Assembly: GCA_963803875.1 (NCBI GenBank)
Contig: CAWDOA010000016.1
Location: 372,001-436,000 of the forward strand
Length of the DNA stretch: 64,000 bases
Direction: 5' to 3'
Source of the DNA: JABDIY01 sp963803875
GTDB lineage: Bacteria > Actinomycetota > Acidimicrobiia > Acidimicrobiales > SZUA-35
The notes beneath the pieces are model-generated. The model saw nothing but the letters and a program-made list of their open reading frames with translations, made no database searches and was not told the DNA's origin. A program made the translations under genes and the position numbers. Each line of letters begins with the position of its first letter. Position 1 is the stretch's first letter. Positions 53,785 to 63,089 of the stretch are shown piece by piece.

Positions 53785-54558
53785 ATGAAGCTTCAAATCG
53801 TCGGTGGTGGAAAGATGGGACAGGCCCTCCTCGGGGGCCTAATCGACACCTTCGCCCCCGCCCAGGAACTTGCCGTCGTCGAACCCACCCAGTCGGCTCG
53901 GGAATCGGTTGCCGTTGCGTTTCCAGCCGTGACTGTAAGCGAGCGTGCGACCCAGGGTGTGCCCACAGTCTTGGCTGTGAAACCCCATCTGGCAGTAGAG
54001 GTCACAGCCGCTCTGCCCTCGGTTCCCCAACTTCTGAGCGTGTGTGCCGGAGTGACCACCGCCGCGCTCGAGGAGGTCACCGATGCTGCCGTGGTGAGGT
54101 GTATGCCCAACACCCCGGCCCTTGTTGGCTACGGCGCATCCGGAGTCGCAGTTGGAGCATCCGGTGGCGATGCTGATCTCCAGTGGGGCCTCGAGATACT
54201 CCGAGCCGTCGGTATCGCCCATCCGGTCACCGAGCACCAGATCGATGCCGTCACCGGGCTGAGCGGATCAGGCCCGGCGTATGTGTTCCTATTCGCTGAA
54301 GCCATGACCGACGCCGGTGTTGGGGTGGGGCTGGCGCGTCCTGTCGCTCAACAGCTGGCCTACCAGACCATTGCCGGCGCCGGACAGATGTTGCTCCAGG
54401 ACGGTGCCGATGCCGCCCAGCTTCGGGCCAACGTCACCACGCCGGCGGGAACCACAGCAGCGGGTTTGAGCGTGCTCGAAGCCAACGGTCTGCGGGCCGG
54501 GCTCAACGCGGCGGTGGCTGCTGCCACCAAACGCAGCAGAGAACTGGGCTTGTCATGA
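53785..54558 (+). CDS. proC: Pyrroline-5-carboxylate reductase
   Basis: Last step of proline synthesis. 257 residues; Rossmann start LQIVGGGKMGQALLGGLI, RCMPNTPALVGYGASGV and the signature GLSGSGPAYVFLFAEAM..AG with TTPAGTTAAGLSVLE. ATG lies 8 nt after a TAGTCT box (53771-53776) with no Shine-Dalgarno, so probably leaderless. The stop overlaps the next ATG. Confidence 0.94.
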   Translation: MKLQIVGGGKMGQALLGGLIDTFAPAQELAVVEPTQSARESVAVAFPAVTVSERATQGVPTVLAVKPHLAVEVTAALPSVPQLLSVCAGVTTAALEEVTDAAVVRCMPNTPALVGYGASGVAVGASGGDADLQWGLEILRAVGIAHPVTEHQIDAVTGLSGSGPAYVFLFAEAMTDAGVGVGLARPVAQQLAYQTIAGAGQMLLQDGADAAQLRANVTTPAGTTAAGLSVLEANGLRAGLNAAVAAATKRSRELGLS

Positions 54559-55415
54559 GTTTCGAGACAATCTCGTTCATCAGCGACTTCGGGTTCGTCG
54601 ACGAATCGGTCGGTGTCACCAAGTCGGTGATCTGGTCGCTCTCGCCGTCGGTCAGGATCATCGATATCACCCACGGCATTGATGCTCACGATGTTCGGGC
54701 CGGCGGCCTCGCCCTTGCCCGAGCCGCTCAGTATCTCCTGCCAGGAGTCGTGCTGGGAATCATCGACCCCGGGACAGGAACCGAACGCAAGGCGGTGTGC
54801 ATCGAGGTCGGCGGAGGGCAGAGCTACTTGGTCGGACCCGACAATGGTCTGTTCGCTCCGGCGGTTGGGATGGTTGGTGGAGCCACAAACGCCTGGGTGC
54901 TGGACAACCCGGAGTTTCACCTGGCCGGGATCGGAACCACGTTCGCCGGGCGAGACATCTTTGCTCCGGTTGCTGCCCATCTGACCCGGGGGGTCCCCGC
55001 CGATCGGATGGGAACTGCGATCGATCCGGCGCTGCTGCTCCCGGGGATTCTGCCCGTGGCGCAATCGAACGATGAGGGTCAGATCGAGTCCGAAGTGCTT
55101 TGGATCGACCGGTTCGGCAACGTGCAGCTCAACGTTGACCCCGACGACGTGAGAACATGGCCCGCAGTTCGGGTGGAGGGTGACCACGTTTCTCGGGCAG
55201 CGATGCCGGTTCATGCGTACTCCGCCATCACCACCGGATCGATCGGAGTTCTGGGCGATGCATCCGGATTGTTGTCCCTGGCGGTCGATCGTGGTTCGGC
55301 TGCGGAGGAGTTGAGAGTCCTCGAGGGCGACAAGCTCAAACTGTCGAGGACTGATGCGGCCGGCAAACAGGTGCCGGTGCAATTGAGCGCCACGAGGGAG
55401 AACCCCGAGCAATGA
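54555..55415 (+). CDS. SAM hydroxide adenosyltransferase (DUF62)
   Basis: 286 residues of the SAM-dependent chlorinase/fluorinase superfamily, most members of which hydrolyse SAM to adenosine and methionine. It has ISFISDFGFVDESVGVTKSVI, IIDITHGIDAHDVRAGG, VLGIIDPGTGTERKAV, YLVGPDNGLFAP and WIDRFGNVQLNV. The halogenase-specific loop is absent, arguing for hydrolysis. ATG overlaps the proC stop; its own stop overlaps the following microprotein. Confidence 0.85.
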   Translation: MSFETISFISDFGFVDESVGVTKSVIWSLSPSVRIIDITHGIDAHDVRAGGLALARAAQYLLPGVVLGIIDPGTGTERKAVCIEVGGGQSYLVGPDNGLFAPAVGMVGGATNAWVLDNPEFHLAGIGTTFAGRDIFAPVAAHLTRGVPADRMGTAIDPALLLPGILPVAQSNDEGQIESEVLWIDRFGNVQLNVDPDDVRTWPAVRVEGDHVSRAAMPVHAYSAITTGSIGVLGDASGLLSLAVDRGSAAEELRVLEGDKLKLSRTDAAGKQVPVQLSATRENPEQ

Positions 55416-55501
55416 GACGATCGATCGTGATCACACTGGTACTTCTACTGGTACTGATCTTTGGTGCTGCAACGCTGCAGCTGTTCATACTGGCCCGCTG
55501 A
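55412..55501 (+). CDS. 29-aa single-pass membrane microprotein
   Basis: MRRSIVITLVLLLVLIFG then AATLQLFILAR: two Arg at the N-terminus, one hydrophobic helix and a terminal Arg. ATG overlaps the previous stop (ATGA) and the stop overlaps the next start (TGATG). Such double coupling supports real translation. Function unknown. Confidence 0.6.
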   Translation: MRRSIVITLVLLLVLIFGAATLQLFILAR

Positions 55502-55962
55502 TGTCTGAGCTTTCCACACCGGCGGAACTAGCCGAACTCGACGCCTTCATCAGCGCTGCGTTTGCCACCCAGACCCTGCAGAACCCGGCGGTGGTCGACG
55601 TGGAACGGATCGGCGAGGACCCTCCATCGTGGTATGTCCGGTTCAGTGGCGAGGCGAAAGCCAACTATTCCGCCGAATTCACGTTGGGGCAACGATCGCT
55701 TCACTTCGAGACCTACTTCATCCCCGCCCCGCAAGAAAACCTCGAGGAGTTCTACCGGCACCTCCTGGTTCGAAATACCAAGTTGTTCGGCATGGCGTTC
55801 ACCGTCCATGACAACGGGGGCGTCTACATCGAAGGTCGACTGGCAAACCGAATGATCCAAGTGCCCGAAGAGATCGACAGGGTCCTCGGTTCGATGTTCG
55901 CCTACACCGAGCAGATGTTCACTACCGCAGCCAAGATCGGTTTCGCGTCCCGGTTCAACTAG
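55501..55962 (+). CDS. YbjN-domain protein
   Basis: 153 residues with a type III secretion chaperone-like/YbjN fold: SWYVRFSGEAKANYSAEFTLG, YFIPAPQENLEEFYRHLLVRN, FTVHDNGGVYIEGRL and EIDRVLGSMFAYTEQMF. Actinobacterial members are uncharacterised. ATG overlaps the stop of the membrane microprotein, so it shares an operon with the SAM-hydrolase gene. Confidence 0.8.
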   Translation: MSELSTPAELAELDAFISAAFATQTLQNPAVVDVERIGEDPPSWYVRFSGEAKANYSAEFTLGQRSLHFETYFIPAPQENLEEFYRHLLVRNTKLFGMAFTVHDNGGVYIEGRLANRMIQVPEEIDRVLGSMFAYTEQMFTTAAKIGFASRFN

Positions 55963-55992
55963 CTGGGTTCGAGACAACCTCCCAACTCTCGC

Positions 55993-56559
55993 TCAGCCGA
56001 GTTTGACGCCTACACCCTCGGGACTCACGTCCATGAACCGTTGGGTCATCCACAGGTTGCCATCGGAATGAACGATTCCGATCCCGACGAAGTCGAAACT
56101 GGGGTCGATGATATTGGCAAGGTGGGTGGGGCTGGCTACAAACGCTTCGAACAACTCGTCCAGTTGATTCACCGGGGCGACGCCAACGTTCTCTCCGAGT
56201 TTGCGCCAGTCGGCGGAGACACCGAGCGAGAGATCGTCGGCATGTTCGAGCTGTCCGGTCTGCGACATTTGGGCCGCCCACGCTGTAGCGGTGAGGCTGA
56301 GTTCTGGATCGGGAGTCACCGGGCTCTGGCCCCGCTCGGTTCGAAGGCGGTTGATCTTGTCGATGAATGTGTCAACTTCGGCCTCCTCGCGAGTTCGGAA
56401 CGAGAGCTCCGCCGGAGCGTCATTGGTAACCGCTGTGCCCATGACCGCCTGTTGCTCGGCCCCGGTGGCTTCACCGGCGAGGCCGACGCCGATCAGGCTC
56501 AACGCACCTGTGGTCAGGAGCATCGCGAGGCGCAGTGGCGGGTGGTGGAGGCGTTTCAT
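55993..56559 (-). CDS. Exported CAP/SCP-domain protein
   Basis: 188 residues. Signal peptide LAMLLTTGALSLIGVGLAG, then a CAP domain: FIDKINRLRTERGQSPVTPDP, ATAWAAQMSQTGQLEHADD, KLGENVGVAPV and SPTHLANIIDPSFDFVGIG. Members of this family bind lipids or act as proteases; role here unknown. ATG 56559 taken because it begins the signal peptide. Convergent with the YbjN gene. Confidence 0.85.
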   Translation of the reverse strand: MKRLHHPPLRLAMLLTTGALSLIGVGLAGEATGAEQQAVMGTAVTNDAPAELSFRTREEAEVDTFIDKINRLRTERGQSPVTPDPELSLTATAWAAQMSQTGQLEHADDLSLGVSADWRKLGENVGVAPVNQLDELFEAFVASPTHLANIIDPSFDFVGIGIVHSDGNLWMTQRFMDVSPEGVGVKLG

Positions 56560-56663
56560 CACGTGTTGAAGGAATTTCTGCAGCGGGCACAGCACGTCTT
56601 GCGACGACGGCGACAAACAAGGCGTTGCCAAGACTTCGGCGATTGTTCGACGTCACTTGAGAG

Positions 56664-58166
56664 ATGTGGTCAAATCAACAGGTGACACAATCGGCCAACC
56701 TCGTATCCATCCTGCTCACTGAAGAAACCAGCCGGCTCGTCACTGGCGACGTCGTCACCCCGGTTTCGACGTTGCGAACCGAGACCGGCCTGTGGGCTGG
56801 ACACCTCAGAAGTCGGCATCCGAAGGGTTCTCAGATCGGCCTCGTGAGCGCGAACGACGTGTCGTTCGTGACGGGCTACCTGGCTTGCTTGGCTGCCGGG
56901 ATGGTGGCAGTTCCCATGAATCCGGTGTCTCCCGACCCTGAACGTCAGCGCGATATGGCCGCAGTTCGGCTGGTTGAGATACTCGTGGGCCCCTCGGTGG
57001 CTCACTGTGTGGAGTCACTGCGGTCGGCCGCGCCCGACGCCGCTGTGACCGTCATGGAATCGACGAATGCGGTGGGTGCCGCAATCGACGTACTCGGAGA
57101 TCCCACGCCGGTTGAGCCTGACGACATCGCCGTTCTGCTCTTCACCAGTGGCACGGCCGGCCCGTCCAAGCCGGCCATTCTCACCCATCGCAATCTGCGG
57201 GCGTCACTCCTGTCGATCAAGGCGACTGGCGTCGACTTCACCTCTGAACCCCAAGCGACGGTAGCGGTCGTGCCGCTCTTCCATGTTTTGGGCTTGAACG
57301 TGATCCTCAATCTCGGCTTGGCGATCGGGGCGACAATCGTGATGCACGACGAATTCGACATTTCCGCACTGCTGGATCAAGTCGAAACCTACGGGGTCAC
57401 AATTCTCGGTGGCCCACCCAACATGTGGCGGGCGTTGTCGCGCCTCGAACCCGAAAAGTGTGCACCGCTCCAGCATCTCAATGTGGCGCTGTCGGGGGCT
57501 GCGTCGTTGGACCCAAACATTGCCCGCGTCATGCGGGAGGTCCACAACGTGGATCTGCGGGAGGGGTACGGGCTCACCGAAACGTGTGGTGTGCTGTGCT
57601 CAGGATTCGGGACCGATCATGTTGATGTCGGATCGGTGGGACCGGCATTGCCCGGGATCGAGATTCGCCTGGTTGACACCGATGGTGGCGATGTGCTGGT
57701 CGGGGACATTGGCGAGGTGTGGGTTCGTGGCCCAATGGTCAGCCCGGGTTACTGGAATGACGAAGCCGCCACCAAACAAACGCGTTCACCGGAGGGATAT
57801 TTCCGTACGGGCGATCTCGCAACGGTCGACGACCTGGGGCATCTGTCGATTTCTGGCCGTACCAAGGACCTTGTGATCGTTTCGGGGTTCAACGTGCACC
57901 CGGCCGAGGTCGAGAACGTGCTGCAGGCCCATCCCGCCGTTGATGCCGCCGCAGTGATCGGTGTTCTCGACCCGGCCACCGGTGAGCGGGTGGATGCGTT
58001 CGTGATCCTCCACGAGGGAGCTGACCTCGAAGGTTTGGAGCAGCGGCTGCGCGAGCACTGCGCTGCCAACCTGGCCCGTTACAAAGTACCCAAACGGATC
58101 GAAGTACTGGACGAACTACCGGTCGGTATTGCCGGCAAACTGCGCCGGCGAGACCTCGCCAGCTGA
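56664..58166 (+). CDS. AMP-dependent acyl-CoA synthetase/ligase
   Basis: 500 residues of the ANL superfamily. It has AVLLFTSGTAGPSKPAILTH (P-loop), VVPLFHVLGLNVIL, LREGYGLTETCG, YFRTGDLATVDDLGHLSI and the C-terminal Lys motif VGIAGKLRRRDL. It activates a carboxylate as acyl-AMP, probably forming a CoA thioester; substrate unknown. Start at ATG 56664 or GTG 56682. It ends 55 bp before rex on the same strand. Confidence 0.85.
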   Translation: MWSNQQVTQSANLVSILLTEETSRLVTGDVVTPVSTLRTETGLWAGHLRSRHPKGSQIGLVSANDVSFVTGYLACLAAGMVAVPMNPVSPDPERQRDMAAVRLVEILVGPSVAHCVESLRSAAPDAAVTVMESTNAVGAAIDVLGDPTPVEPDDIAVLLFTSGTAGPSKPAILTHRNLRASLLSIKATGVDFTSEPQATVAVVPLFHVLGLNVILNLGLAIGATIVMHDEFDISALLDQVETYGVTILGGPPNMWRALSRLEPEKCAPLQHLNVALSGAASLDPNIARVMREVHNVDLREGYGLTETCGVLCSGFGTDHVDVGSVGPALPGIEIRLVDTDGGDVLVGDIGEVWVRGPMVSPGYWNDEAATKQTRSPEGYFRTGDLATVDDLGHLSISGRTKDLVIVSGFNVHPAEVENVLQAHPAVDAAAVIGVLDPATGERVDAFVILHEGADLEGLEQRLREHCAANLARYKVPKRIEVLDELPVGIAGKLRRRDLAS

Positions 58167-58221
58167 AGTCAACCGCCATCGACGAGGACGTCTCGTTGGC
58201 GCGCGCGTTACGCTCGCGGCC

Positions 58222-58893
58222 GTGGATCCCGATGTCTCAGATGCAACCGTAGGTCGACTGCCGGCCTACCTTCGGGCCGCCATCGAACTCGGCGAACGAC
58301 GGGTCCCTTCGGTTTCCTCCGAACGCCTGGCCGAGGAGGCGGGGGTTCATCCGGCGACCTTGCGCCGTGATCTGGCCTCGCTCGACATCACCGGAACCAG
58401 GGGAGTCGGGTACGACATCAAATATCTGGTTTCACAGATTTCGTTTGTCCTGGGACTCAACCAACAGTGGCCGGTCGTGATCATCGGCGCCGGCAACCTC
58501 GGCAAAGCGTTGGCGAAGTACGGAGGCTTTGGTGAGCGAGGTTTCCCGGTGGCGGCACTGGTCGACGTTTCACCCGAGGTTCTTGGATCCGAGGTAGCCG
58601 GAATTCCGGTTGTTCGCCCCGCGGATCTGAGTCGCCTGGTGTCGGAGGAGGACATCCTGGTGGGTGTCATCACCACGCCGGCGCCGGAAGCCCAGGAAGC
58701 TGCTGACCTGCTGGTTCGCCACGGGGTTCGGTCGATCCTCAACTTCACCACCGAGATCGTCGAGGTTCCGCCCGACGTCACATGCCGGTCTGTCGACATC
58801 GCGACCGAATTGCAGATCCTCAGCTTCTACCGTCAACGGGGACGAGCGGCACGATCGGGAACCGGAGTGCCACTAGGTTCACAGGATCACTGA
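58222..58893 (+). CDS. rex: Redox-sensing repressor Rex
   Basis: NADH/NAD+-sensing repressor of respiratory genes. 223 residues. Winged helix with LPAYLRAAIELGERRVPSVS, LAEEAGVHPATLRRDLAS and GTRGVGYDI, then a Rossmann domain VVIIGAGNLGKALAKYGGFG and the C-terminal domain-swap helix TELQILSFYRQRG. GTG 58222 selected as the start of the conserved HTH. It precedes hemACD as in Streptomyces and may control haem and oxidase genes here; no clear Rex operator was found. Confidence 0.92.
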   Translation: MDPDVSDATVGRLPAYLRAAIELGERRVPSVSSERLAEEAGVHPATLRRDLASLDITGTRGVGYDIKYLVSQISFVLGLNQQWPVVIIGAGNLGKALAKYGGFGERGFPVAALVDVSPEVLGSEVAGIPVVRPADLSRLVSEEDILVGVITTPAPEAQEAADLLVRHGVRSILNFTTEIVEVPPDVTCRSVDIATELQILSFYRQRGRAARSGTGVPLGSQDH

Positions 58894-59031
58894 CCAGGGG
58901 CATGAAACGTGCACATCCTCCCCGAACTCGGCGAGGGTTTTCGGTTCGCCGACGCGACATCCAGTGACCAATGACTCTTTCTTGCTGTGGAGTAGTCGAA
59001 GAGCCCCTTAACCGGCGACAATGGAACGCTC

Positions 59032-60276
59032 ATGACCTATCTCGCCGTGGGGCTCAACCATCGCTCGGCGCCGTCGGAGCTGTTGGAGAACCTCACCCTC
59101 AACGCCGACGTCGTCCCCAAGGCGCTCACCGAACTCACCTCGTTCCCCTTCATCAACGAGGCGGTCGTTCTGTCCACCTGCAACCGCATCGAGTTCTATG
59201 TCCACGCCGAGCGTTTCCATGACGGGTTCAAAGTCTGCCGCGATGCCCTCTCGATACTGTCCGGGATCGAAACAGATCATTTCGGCGACTACCTGTACGT
59301 TCATCACGCCAGCGACGCTGTGGAACACCTGTTCAAGGTGGCTGCCGGCCTCGACAGTGTCGTGCTCGGCGAGCATGAGATCCTCGGTCAGGTTCGGTCC
59401 TCGTGGGAAACCGCCCGGACCGAAGGCACGTCTTCGGCGCTGCTGAATCCGCTCTTCGAACACGCCATTGCGGCCGGCCGGCGGGTCCGGACCGAAACCG
59501 CAATCGGAGAGCGCACCGTTTCTCTGGCCCACAGTGCCCTCGAACTGGCGCAGGATCGCCTCTCCGATCTCACGGACAAGCGGGTACTGATCGTTGGTTC
59601 TGGCGAAGTTGGTGCCTCGGTCGCCGACGCGCTGAGCAGACACGGAGTGGCCGAACTTCTCGTGTGCAACCGCACGCTCGAAAAGGCCGAGGCTCTGGCT
59701 GATCGCATTGGCGGATCGGCTCGTCCATTCAGCCAGCTCACCCAACTCGTTTCCCAGGCCGACGTGATCGTCACCGCAACCGGTGCATCGGGCAACATCA
59801 TCGAAGCTGAGATGTTCCCGGTCGCCACCGATCGAGTCCTGGTGATGGACCTTGCGATACCCAGAGATGTGTCACCGAGCGTCATGGCGCTCGACTGGAT
59901 CGACCTTGTCGTCCTGGCTGACCTTCAGGCTTTCGCCAACGCCAACATCTCCGAACGACAGGCCGCCGCGGAGAGCGCCCGTGACCTTCTCGACGAGGAG
60001 ATGGAGCGGTATCGACGCACGATCACCGCCGCCGAGGTGCGCCCGCTCCTTGCGTCGCTGTACCGCAGCGCTGAGGCCGATCGAGTCCACGAGGTGGACC
60101 GGCTCCACAAGTATCACGACCTCACCGACGATCAGTGGAACGCGGTCGAGGCCGCCACCAAGGCTGTGCTCGCCAAACTCCTTCATTCGCCGTCGTCGGC
60201 GGTTCGGCAGGCCGCCGGTACCCACCGGGGAGATCGCCTGGCCGAAGCGATCCGGGAGCTCTTCGACCTCTCGTGA
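59032..60276 (+). CDS. hemA: Glutamyl-tRNA reductase
   Basis: First committed step of tetrapyrrole synthesis by the C5 route. 414 residues; LAVGLNHRSAPSELLENL, catalytic Cys in VVLSTCNRIEFYVHAE, VVLGEHEILGQVR, VLIVGSGEVGASVADAL and the C-terminal dimerisation helices. The stop overlaps the hemC GTG start. Confidence 0.96.
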   Translation: MTYLAVGLNHRSAPSELLENLTLNADVVPKALTELTSFPFINEAVVLSTCNRIEFYVHAERFHDGFKVCRDALSILSGIETDHFGDYLYVHHASDAVEHLFKVAAGLDSVVLGEHEILGQVRSSWETARTEGTSSALLNPLFEHAIAAGRRVRTETAIGERTVSLAHSALELAQDRLSDLTDKRVLIVGSGEVGASVADALSRHGVAELLVCNRTLEKAEALADRIGGSARPFSQLTQLVSQADVIVTATGASGNIIEAEMFPVATDRVLVMDLAIPRDVSPSVMALDWIDLVVLADLQAFANANISERQAAAESARDLLDEEMERYRRTITAAEVRPLLASLYRSAEADRVHEVDRLHKYHDLTDDQWNAVEAATKAVLAKLLHSPSSAVRQAAGTHRGDRLAEAIRELFDLS

Positions 60277-61148
60277 AACTGAGGTTGGCCACCCGCCGGT
60301 CTCCGTTGGCCCTCTGGCAGGCGAATGAGGTGGCCAGGCTGTTGGTTGCGGCCCATTCGGATATTGAGGTAGAGCTTGTACCCACCTCGACCACCGCCGA
60401 CGAGCGACTCGACCTCACAATCGCCGATCTGGGTGGCAAGGGAGCATTCGCCACCCAGGTACAGGCAATGGTCGCAGCCGGTGTTGCCGACGCAGCCGTG
60501 CACTCTGCCAAGGACCTCCCTTCGAGCCCAACACCGGGTCTGGTGCTGGCTGCGGTACCGGCCCGGGCCAATCCCTACGATGTGCTGGTCGGAGCTCCAC
60601 TGCACCAGCTCGCAGAGGGTGCCACCATTCGGACCGGTTCCTCGCGCCGCCGGGTACAGCTCCAGGCCGCCCGGCCCGACCTTGGATTCGAGGAGCTACG
60701 GGGCAACATCCAGACCAGGTTGGGCAAGATCCCCGAGGGCGGAGCGATCGTGATGGCTGCGGCAGCTTTCGAGCGATTGGCCATTACGGACCCTCAGCCC
60801 CATGAGCTACCGCTGGATGTCATGATTCCCCAGGTGGGCCAGGGCTCCTTGGCAGTGGAGTGTCGACTCGATGATGGCCCGACCGCAGAACTTCTTGTTG
60901 CCATAGAGCATGAAACGAGCCGGCTGCGACTGGATGTGGAGCGTGAGTTCCTAGTCGAGCTGGGCGGCGATTGTGAGCTTCCCGCCGGGGCATATGCCGA
61001 GATGGAAGACGACGGCTCGTTATCGATTACCGGGATCCTGGCCGAGCTGTCGGGTTCGCCGTTGGTTCGACGGACCGTCACCGGTCTGCCCCACGACAAC
61101 CTCGGTGCAGCGTTGGCGATGGAACTTCGCTCCATACTGCAGGGGTGA
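60273..61148 (+). CDS. hemC: Porphobilinogen deaminase
   Basis: Polymerises four porphobilinogens to hydroxymethylbilane. 291 residues; RLATRRSPLALWQANEVA, DLGGKGAFATQVQAMV, AVHSAKDLPSSPTPGLVL, RTGSSRRRVQLQAARPDL, RGNIQTRLGKI and the dipyrromethane-cofactor Cys in ELGGDCELPAGAYA. GTG start within the hemA stop; its own stop overlaps hemD. Confidence 0.96.
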   Translation: MKLRLATRRSPLALWQANEVARLLVAAHSDIEVELVPTSTTADERLDLTIADLGGKGAFATQVQAMVAAGVADAAVHSAKDLPSSPTPGLVLAAVPARANPYDVLVGAPLHQLAEGATIRTGSSRRRVQLQAARPDLGFEELRGNIQTRLGKIPEGGAIVMAAAAFERLAITDPQPHELPLDVMIPQVGQGSLAVECRLDDGPTAELLVAIEHETSRLRLDVEREFLVELGGDCELPAGAYAEMEDDGSLSITGILAELSGSPLVRRTVTGLPHDNLGAALAMELRSILQG

Positions 61149-61864
61149 ACTCGCACTCTGCACCGCTGGGCGGCTTGGCAGTTCTGATCTGTCGGCAGGA
61201 GAACCGGGGACGCGAACTCGATACGCAGATCGAAGCGCAGGGTGGGGTCGTTGTGCGCCTTCCCTTGATCGAGGTGGTCCCACCGCCTGATGGCGGACAG
61301 GCCCTGAAGAATGCACTGGATCACCTTGATCGGTTCGATTGGTTGGCGTGCACGTCGGTGAATGGAGTTGCGGCTCTGGCCGGGGTCGATCTACCCGCCG
61401 GTCTGCGCCTTGCGGCGGTGGGACACACTACAGCGGCAGCCTTCGAGGAGCTTCTGGGCCGGAGCGCTCTGGTCGTTTCCCAGATTCCAACCGCGGCCGG
61501 TCTGGCAGCGGCGTTCCCACCCCGAACCGGTCGAGTGCTCGCGGTCCTAGCCGAGCTTGCCGGTCCCGATCTGGCCCATGGGCTTCGGATGCGTGGCTAC
61601 GAGGTCGAAGTGGTGACCGCCTATGCAACCGCCCTGCCCCAACACTCCCGAGCTGCCCTCGACGAGGCCGCCACAGCCGACGTTGTGGTAGTGAGTTCGC
61701 CGTCGGTGGCCCATCGACTTGTCGAGGTTCTCGGTGACCGATGCCCCTCGACCGCCATCGCCATCGGCCCCAAGAGCGCCGAAGCTGCCTCTGACCTCGG
61801 CTTCATCGTGACTCAGACCACACCCGACAACGTCATGGCCGCACTGCTGGCCATCGATCTGTAG
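61145..61864 (+). CDS. hemD: Uroporphyrinogen-III synthase
   Basis: Cyclises and inverts ring D to give uroporphyrinogen III. 239 residues, low-conservation family; recognised by LAVLICRQENRGRELDTQIE, WLACTSVNGVAALAG, TADVVVVSSPSVAHRLVEVLG and AIAIGPKSAEAA and by position directly after hemC. GTG start overlapping the hemC stop. Not fused to a methyltransferase as in some actinobacteria. Confidence 0.9.
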   Translation: MNSHSAPLGGLAVLICRQENRGRELDTQIEAQGGVVVRLPLIEVVPPPDGGQALKNALDHLDRFDWLACTSVNGVAALAGVDLPAGLRLAAVGHTTAAAFEELLGRSALVVSQIPTAAGLAAAFPPRTGRVLAVLAELAGPDLAHGLRMRGYEVEVVTAYATALPQHSRAALDEAATADVVVVSSPSVAHRLVEVLGDRCPSTAIAIGPKSAEAASDLGFIVTQTTPDNVMAALLAIDL

Positions 61865-61897
61865 CCGGGAGATCATCGACATCGTGGAGGCGACGCC

Positions 61898-62506
61898 GTG
61901 AATACTCGCCGAAGTGCGCTCAGCATCGTACTTCCGGCTGCGATCCTGGCCGCCGCTGTGATTCCGATCGCCTTGTACGGAGACGAACTCCCGGACCGTG
62001 TGGCGTCACATTTCGATATCTCTGGAACCCCGGACTCGTCGATGACGCCATTGGTCTTCTTCCTGGTTGCAGCAGTCAGCTTGATCCTCCCTGGAGTAGG
62101 AATGGTGCTGGGCGGTGTACTCGTGGCGCTCGCTGCTGTCCTGTGGGTCGCTACCGAGTGGTGGGTTGGCCTGATTCTCCTCGTTTCGGCCCTGCCCGTA
62201 GGACTCCTGAGTTCCTTTCGGGTGCAGGTCGACCGAAGCGGGCTCAGCGTCCGCTCCGCTCTTTTCCGAGTTCGGTTCGCCCATGTTGACATCGACGAGA
62301 TGGAACGGGCGTCGGTCTTTTGCGTGGAACCGATGCAGTGGGGCGGATGGGGTTACCGCGGCTCGCTGAAGATGGCCGGATCAGCGGCCGTTGTCGTGCG
62401 GAGGGGACCCGGTATCCATTTGCAGTTGTCCGGCAACCGCAGCTTCGTAGTGACACTGGAGGACCCTCGCACCCCAGCGGCGATTCTCAACGCTCACCTC
62501 GACTAG
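61898..62506 (+). CDS. DUF1648-domain membrane protein
   Basis: 202 residues. IPIALYGDELPDRVASHFDISG and TPDSSMTP are the DUF1648 core found in SdpI-type immunity proteins. Two or three helices follow and then a PH-like C-terminal domain (FRVRFAHVDIDEMERASVF). No toxin gene is adjacent, so an immunity role is unsupported. GTG start 33 bp after hemD. Convergent overlap of about 20 bp with mnhG. Confidence 0.7.
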   Translation: MNTRRSALSIVLPAAILAAAVIPIALYGDELPDRVASHFDISGTPDSSMTPLVFFLVAAVSLILPGVGMVLGGVLVALAAVLWVATEWWVGLILLVSALPVGLLSSFRVQVDRSGLSVRSALFRVRFAHVDIDEMERASVFCVEPMQWGGWGYRGSLKMAGSAAVVVRRGPGIHLQLSGNRSFVVTLEDPRTPAAILNAHLD

Positions 62507-62810
62507 CCGACATCAGCTCGTCCGTGTCGAATTCGGATGTGGTCGTGCGGTAGAAGGCCCGAAACAGCAGGTGGACTCCGACCGGCAGTGTGAGAACCAT
62601 GGCTGCGGTGGCGGTGACCAACAGCAGTACTGCATCCCAGTCCAACACCAATGCCGCCCCAAAAGCGGCGATGGAAAAGGCCACCGGGCTGGCCTTTCCA
62701 GCTGCATGGAATCGGGCATAGGCCGACCCGAAACGCAGGAGACCTACACCGGCGAGGAGGGCGGTGACTCCGCCGGTCAGCATCAGCAGCGACGAGAGAA
62801 ATTCGATCAT
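62487..62810 (-). CDS. mnhG: Mrp-type Na+/H+ antiporter subunit G
   Basis: 107 residues with three helices: LLMLTGGVTALLAGVGLLRFG, SAYARFHAAGKASPVAFSIAA and LLLVTATAAMVLTLPVGVHLL. Standard MnhG layout. ATG overlaps the mnhF stop. Last gene of the Mrp operon, which enters the window from the right. Confidence 0.88.
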   Translation of the reverse strand: MIEFLSSLLMLTGGVTALLAGVGLLRFGSAYARFHAAGKASPVAFSIAAFGAALVLDWDAVLLLVTATAAMVLTLPVGVHLLFRAFYRTTTSEFDTDELMSASRGER

Positions 62811-63073
62811 CGGGCGCTCTCTGCCGGAGGTTCGTCTTCGATGAACCTGCTCGCAGCAACGGTTGCCGTGAAGCCGATGATGGCGAGAACGACGAGTGTC
62901 ACGAGATAGGTGGTGTCAGACCGACGGGCAGCGTCGACGGCGATCGCACCCATGAGCGAGATCAGCGCAACGTCGAGCGCCACCACTCGATCGGCGAGGG
63001 TGGGACCCCTGGTCAGACGGATTGCACCGCACAGGCCCGCTATCGCAAAGCAGACCAGTGCCACAATTTCCAT
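62807..63073 (-). CDS. mnhF: Mrp-type Na+/H+ antiporter subunit F
   Basis: 88 residues, three helices; the conserved LTRGPTLADRVVALDVALISL and MGAIAVDA identify MnhF. ATG at 63073 fits a normal-length protein. It lies 16 bp after mnhE and overlaps mnhG. Confidence 0.9.
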   Translation of the reverse strand: MEIVALVCFAIAGLCGAIRLTRGPTLADRVVALDVALISLMGAIAVDAARRSDTTYLVTLVVLAIIGFTATVAASRFIEDEPPAESAR

Positions 63074-63089
63074 CACTGTGCCTCGTCCA

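Noticed and set aside
54555..55415. SAM-dependent halogenase
   Set aside because: The superfamily fold is shared but I see no halogenase-specific loop; hydroxide adenosyltransferase is the common member in actinobacteria.
58894..59031. Rex operator upstream of hemA
   Set aside because: No TTGTGA-N-TCACAA-like palindrome could be found in the 138-bp gap.
61898..62506. SdpI-type immunity protein
   Set aside because: Only the DUF1648 part is shared and no toxin or cognate regulator genes are adjacent.
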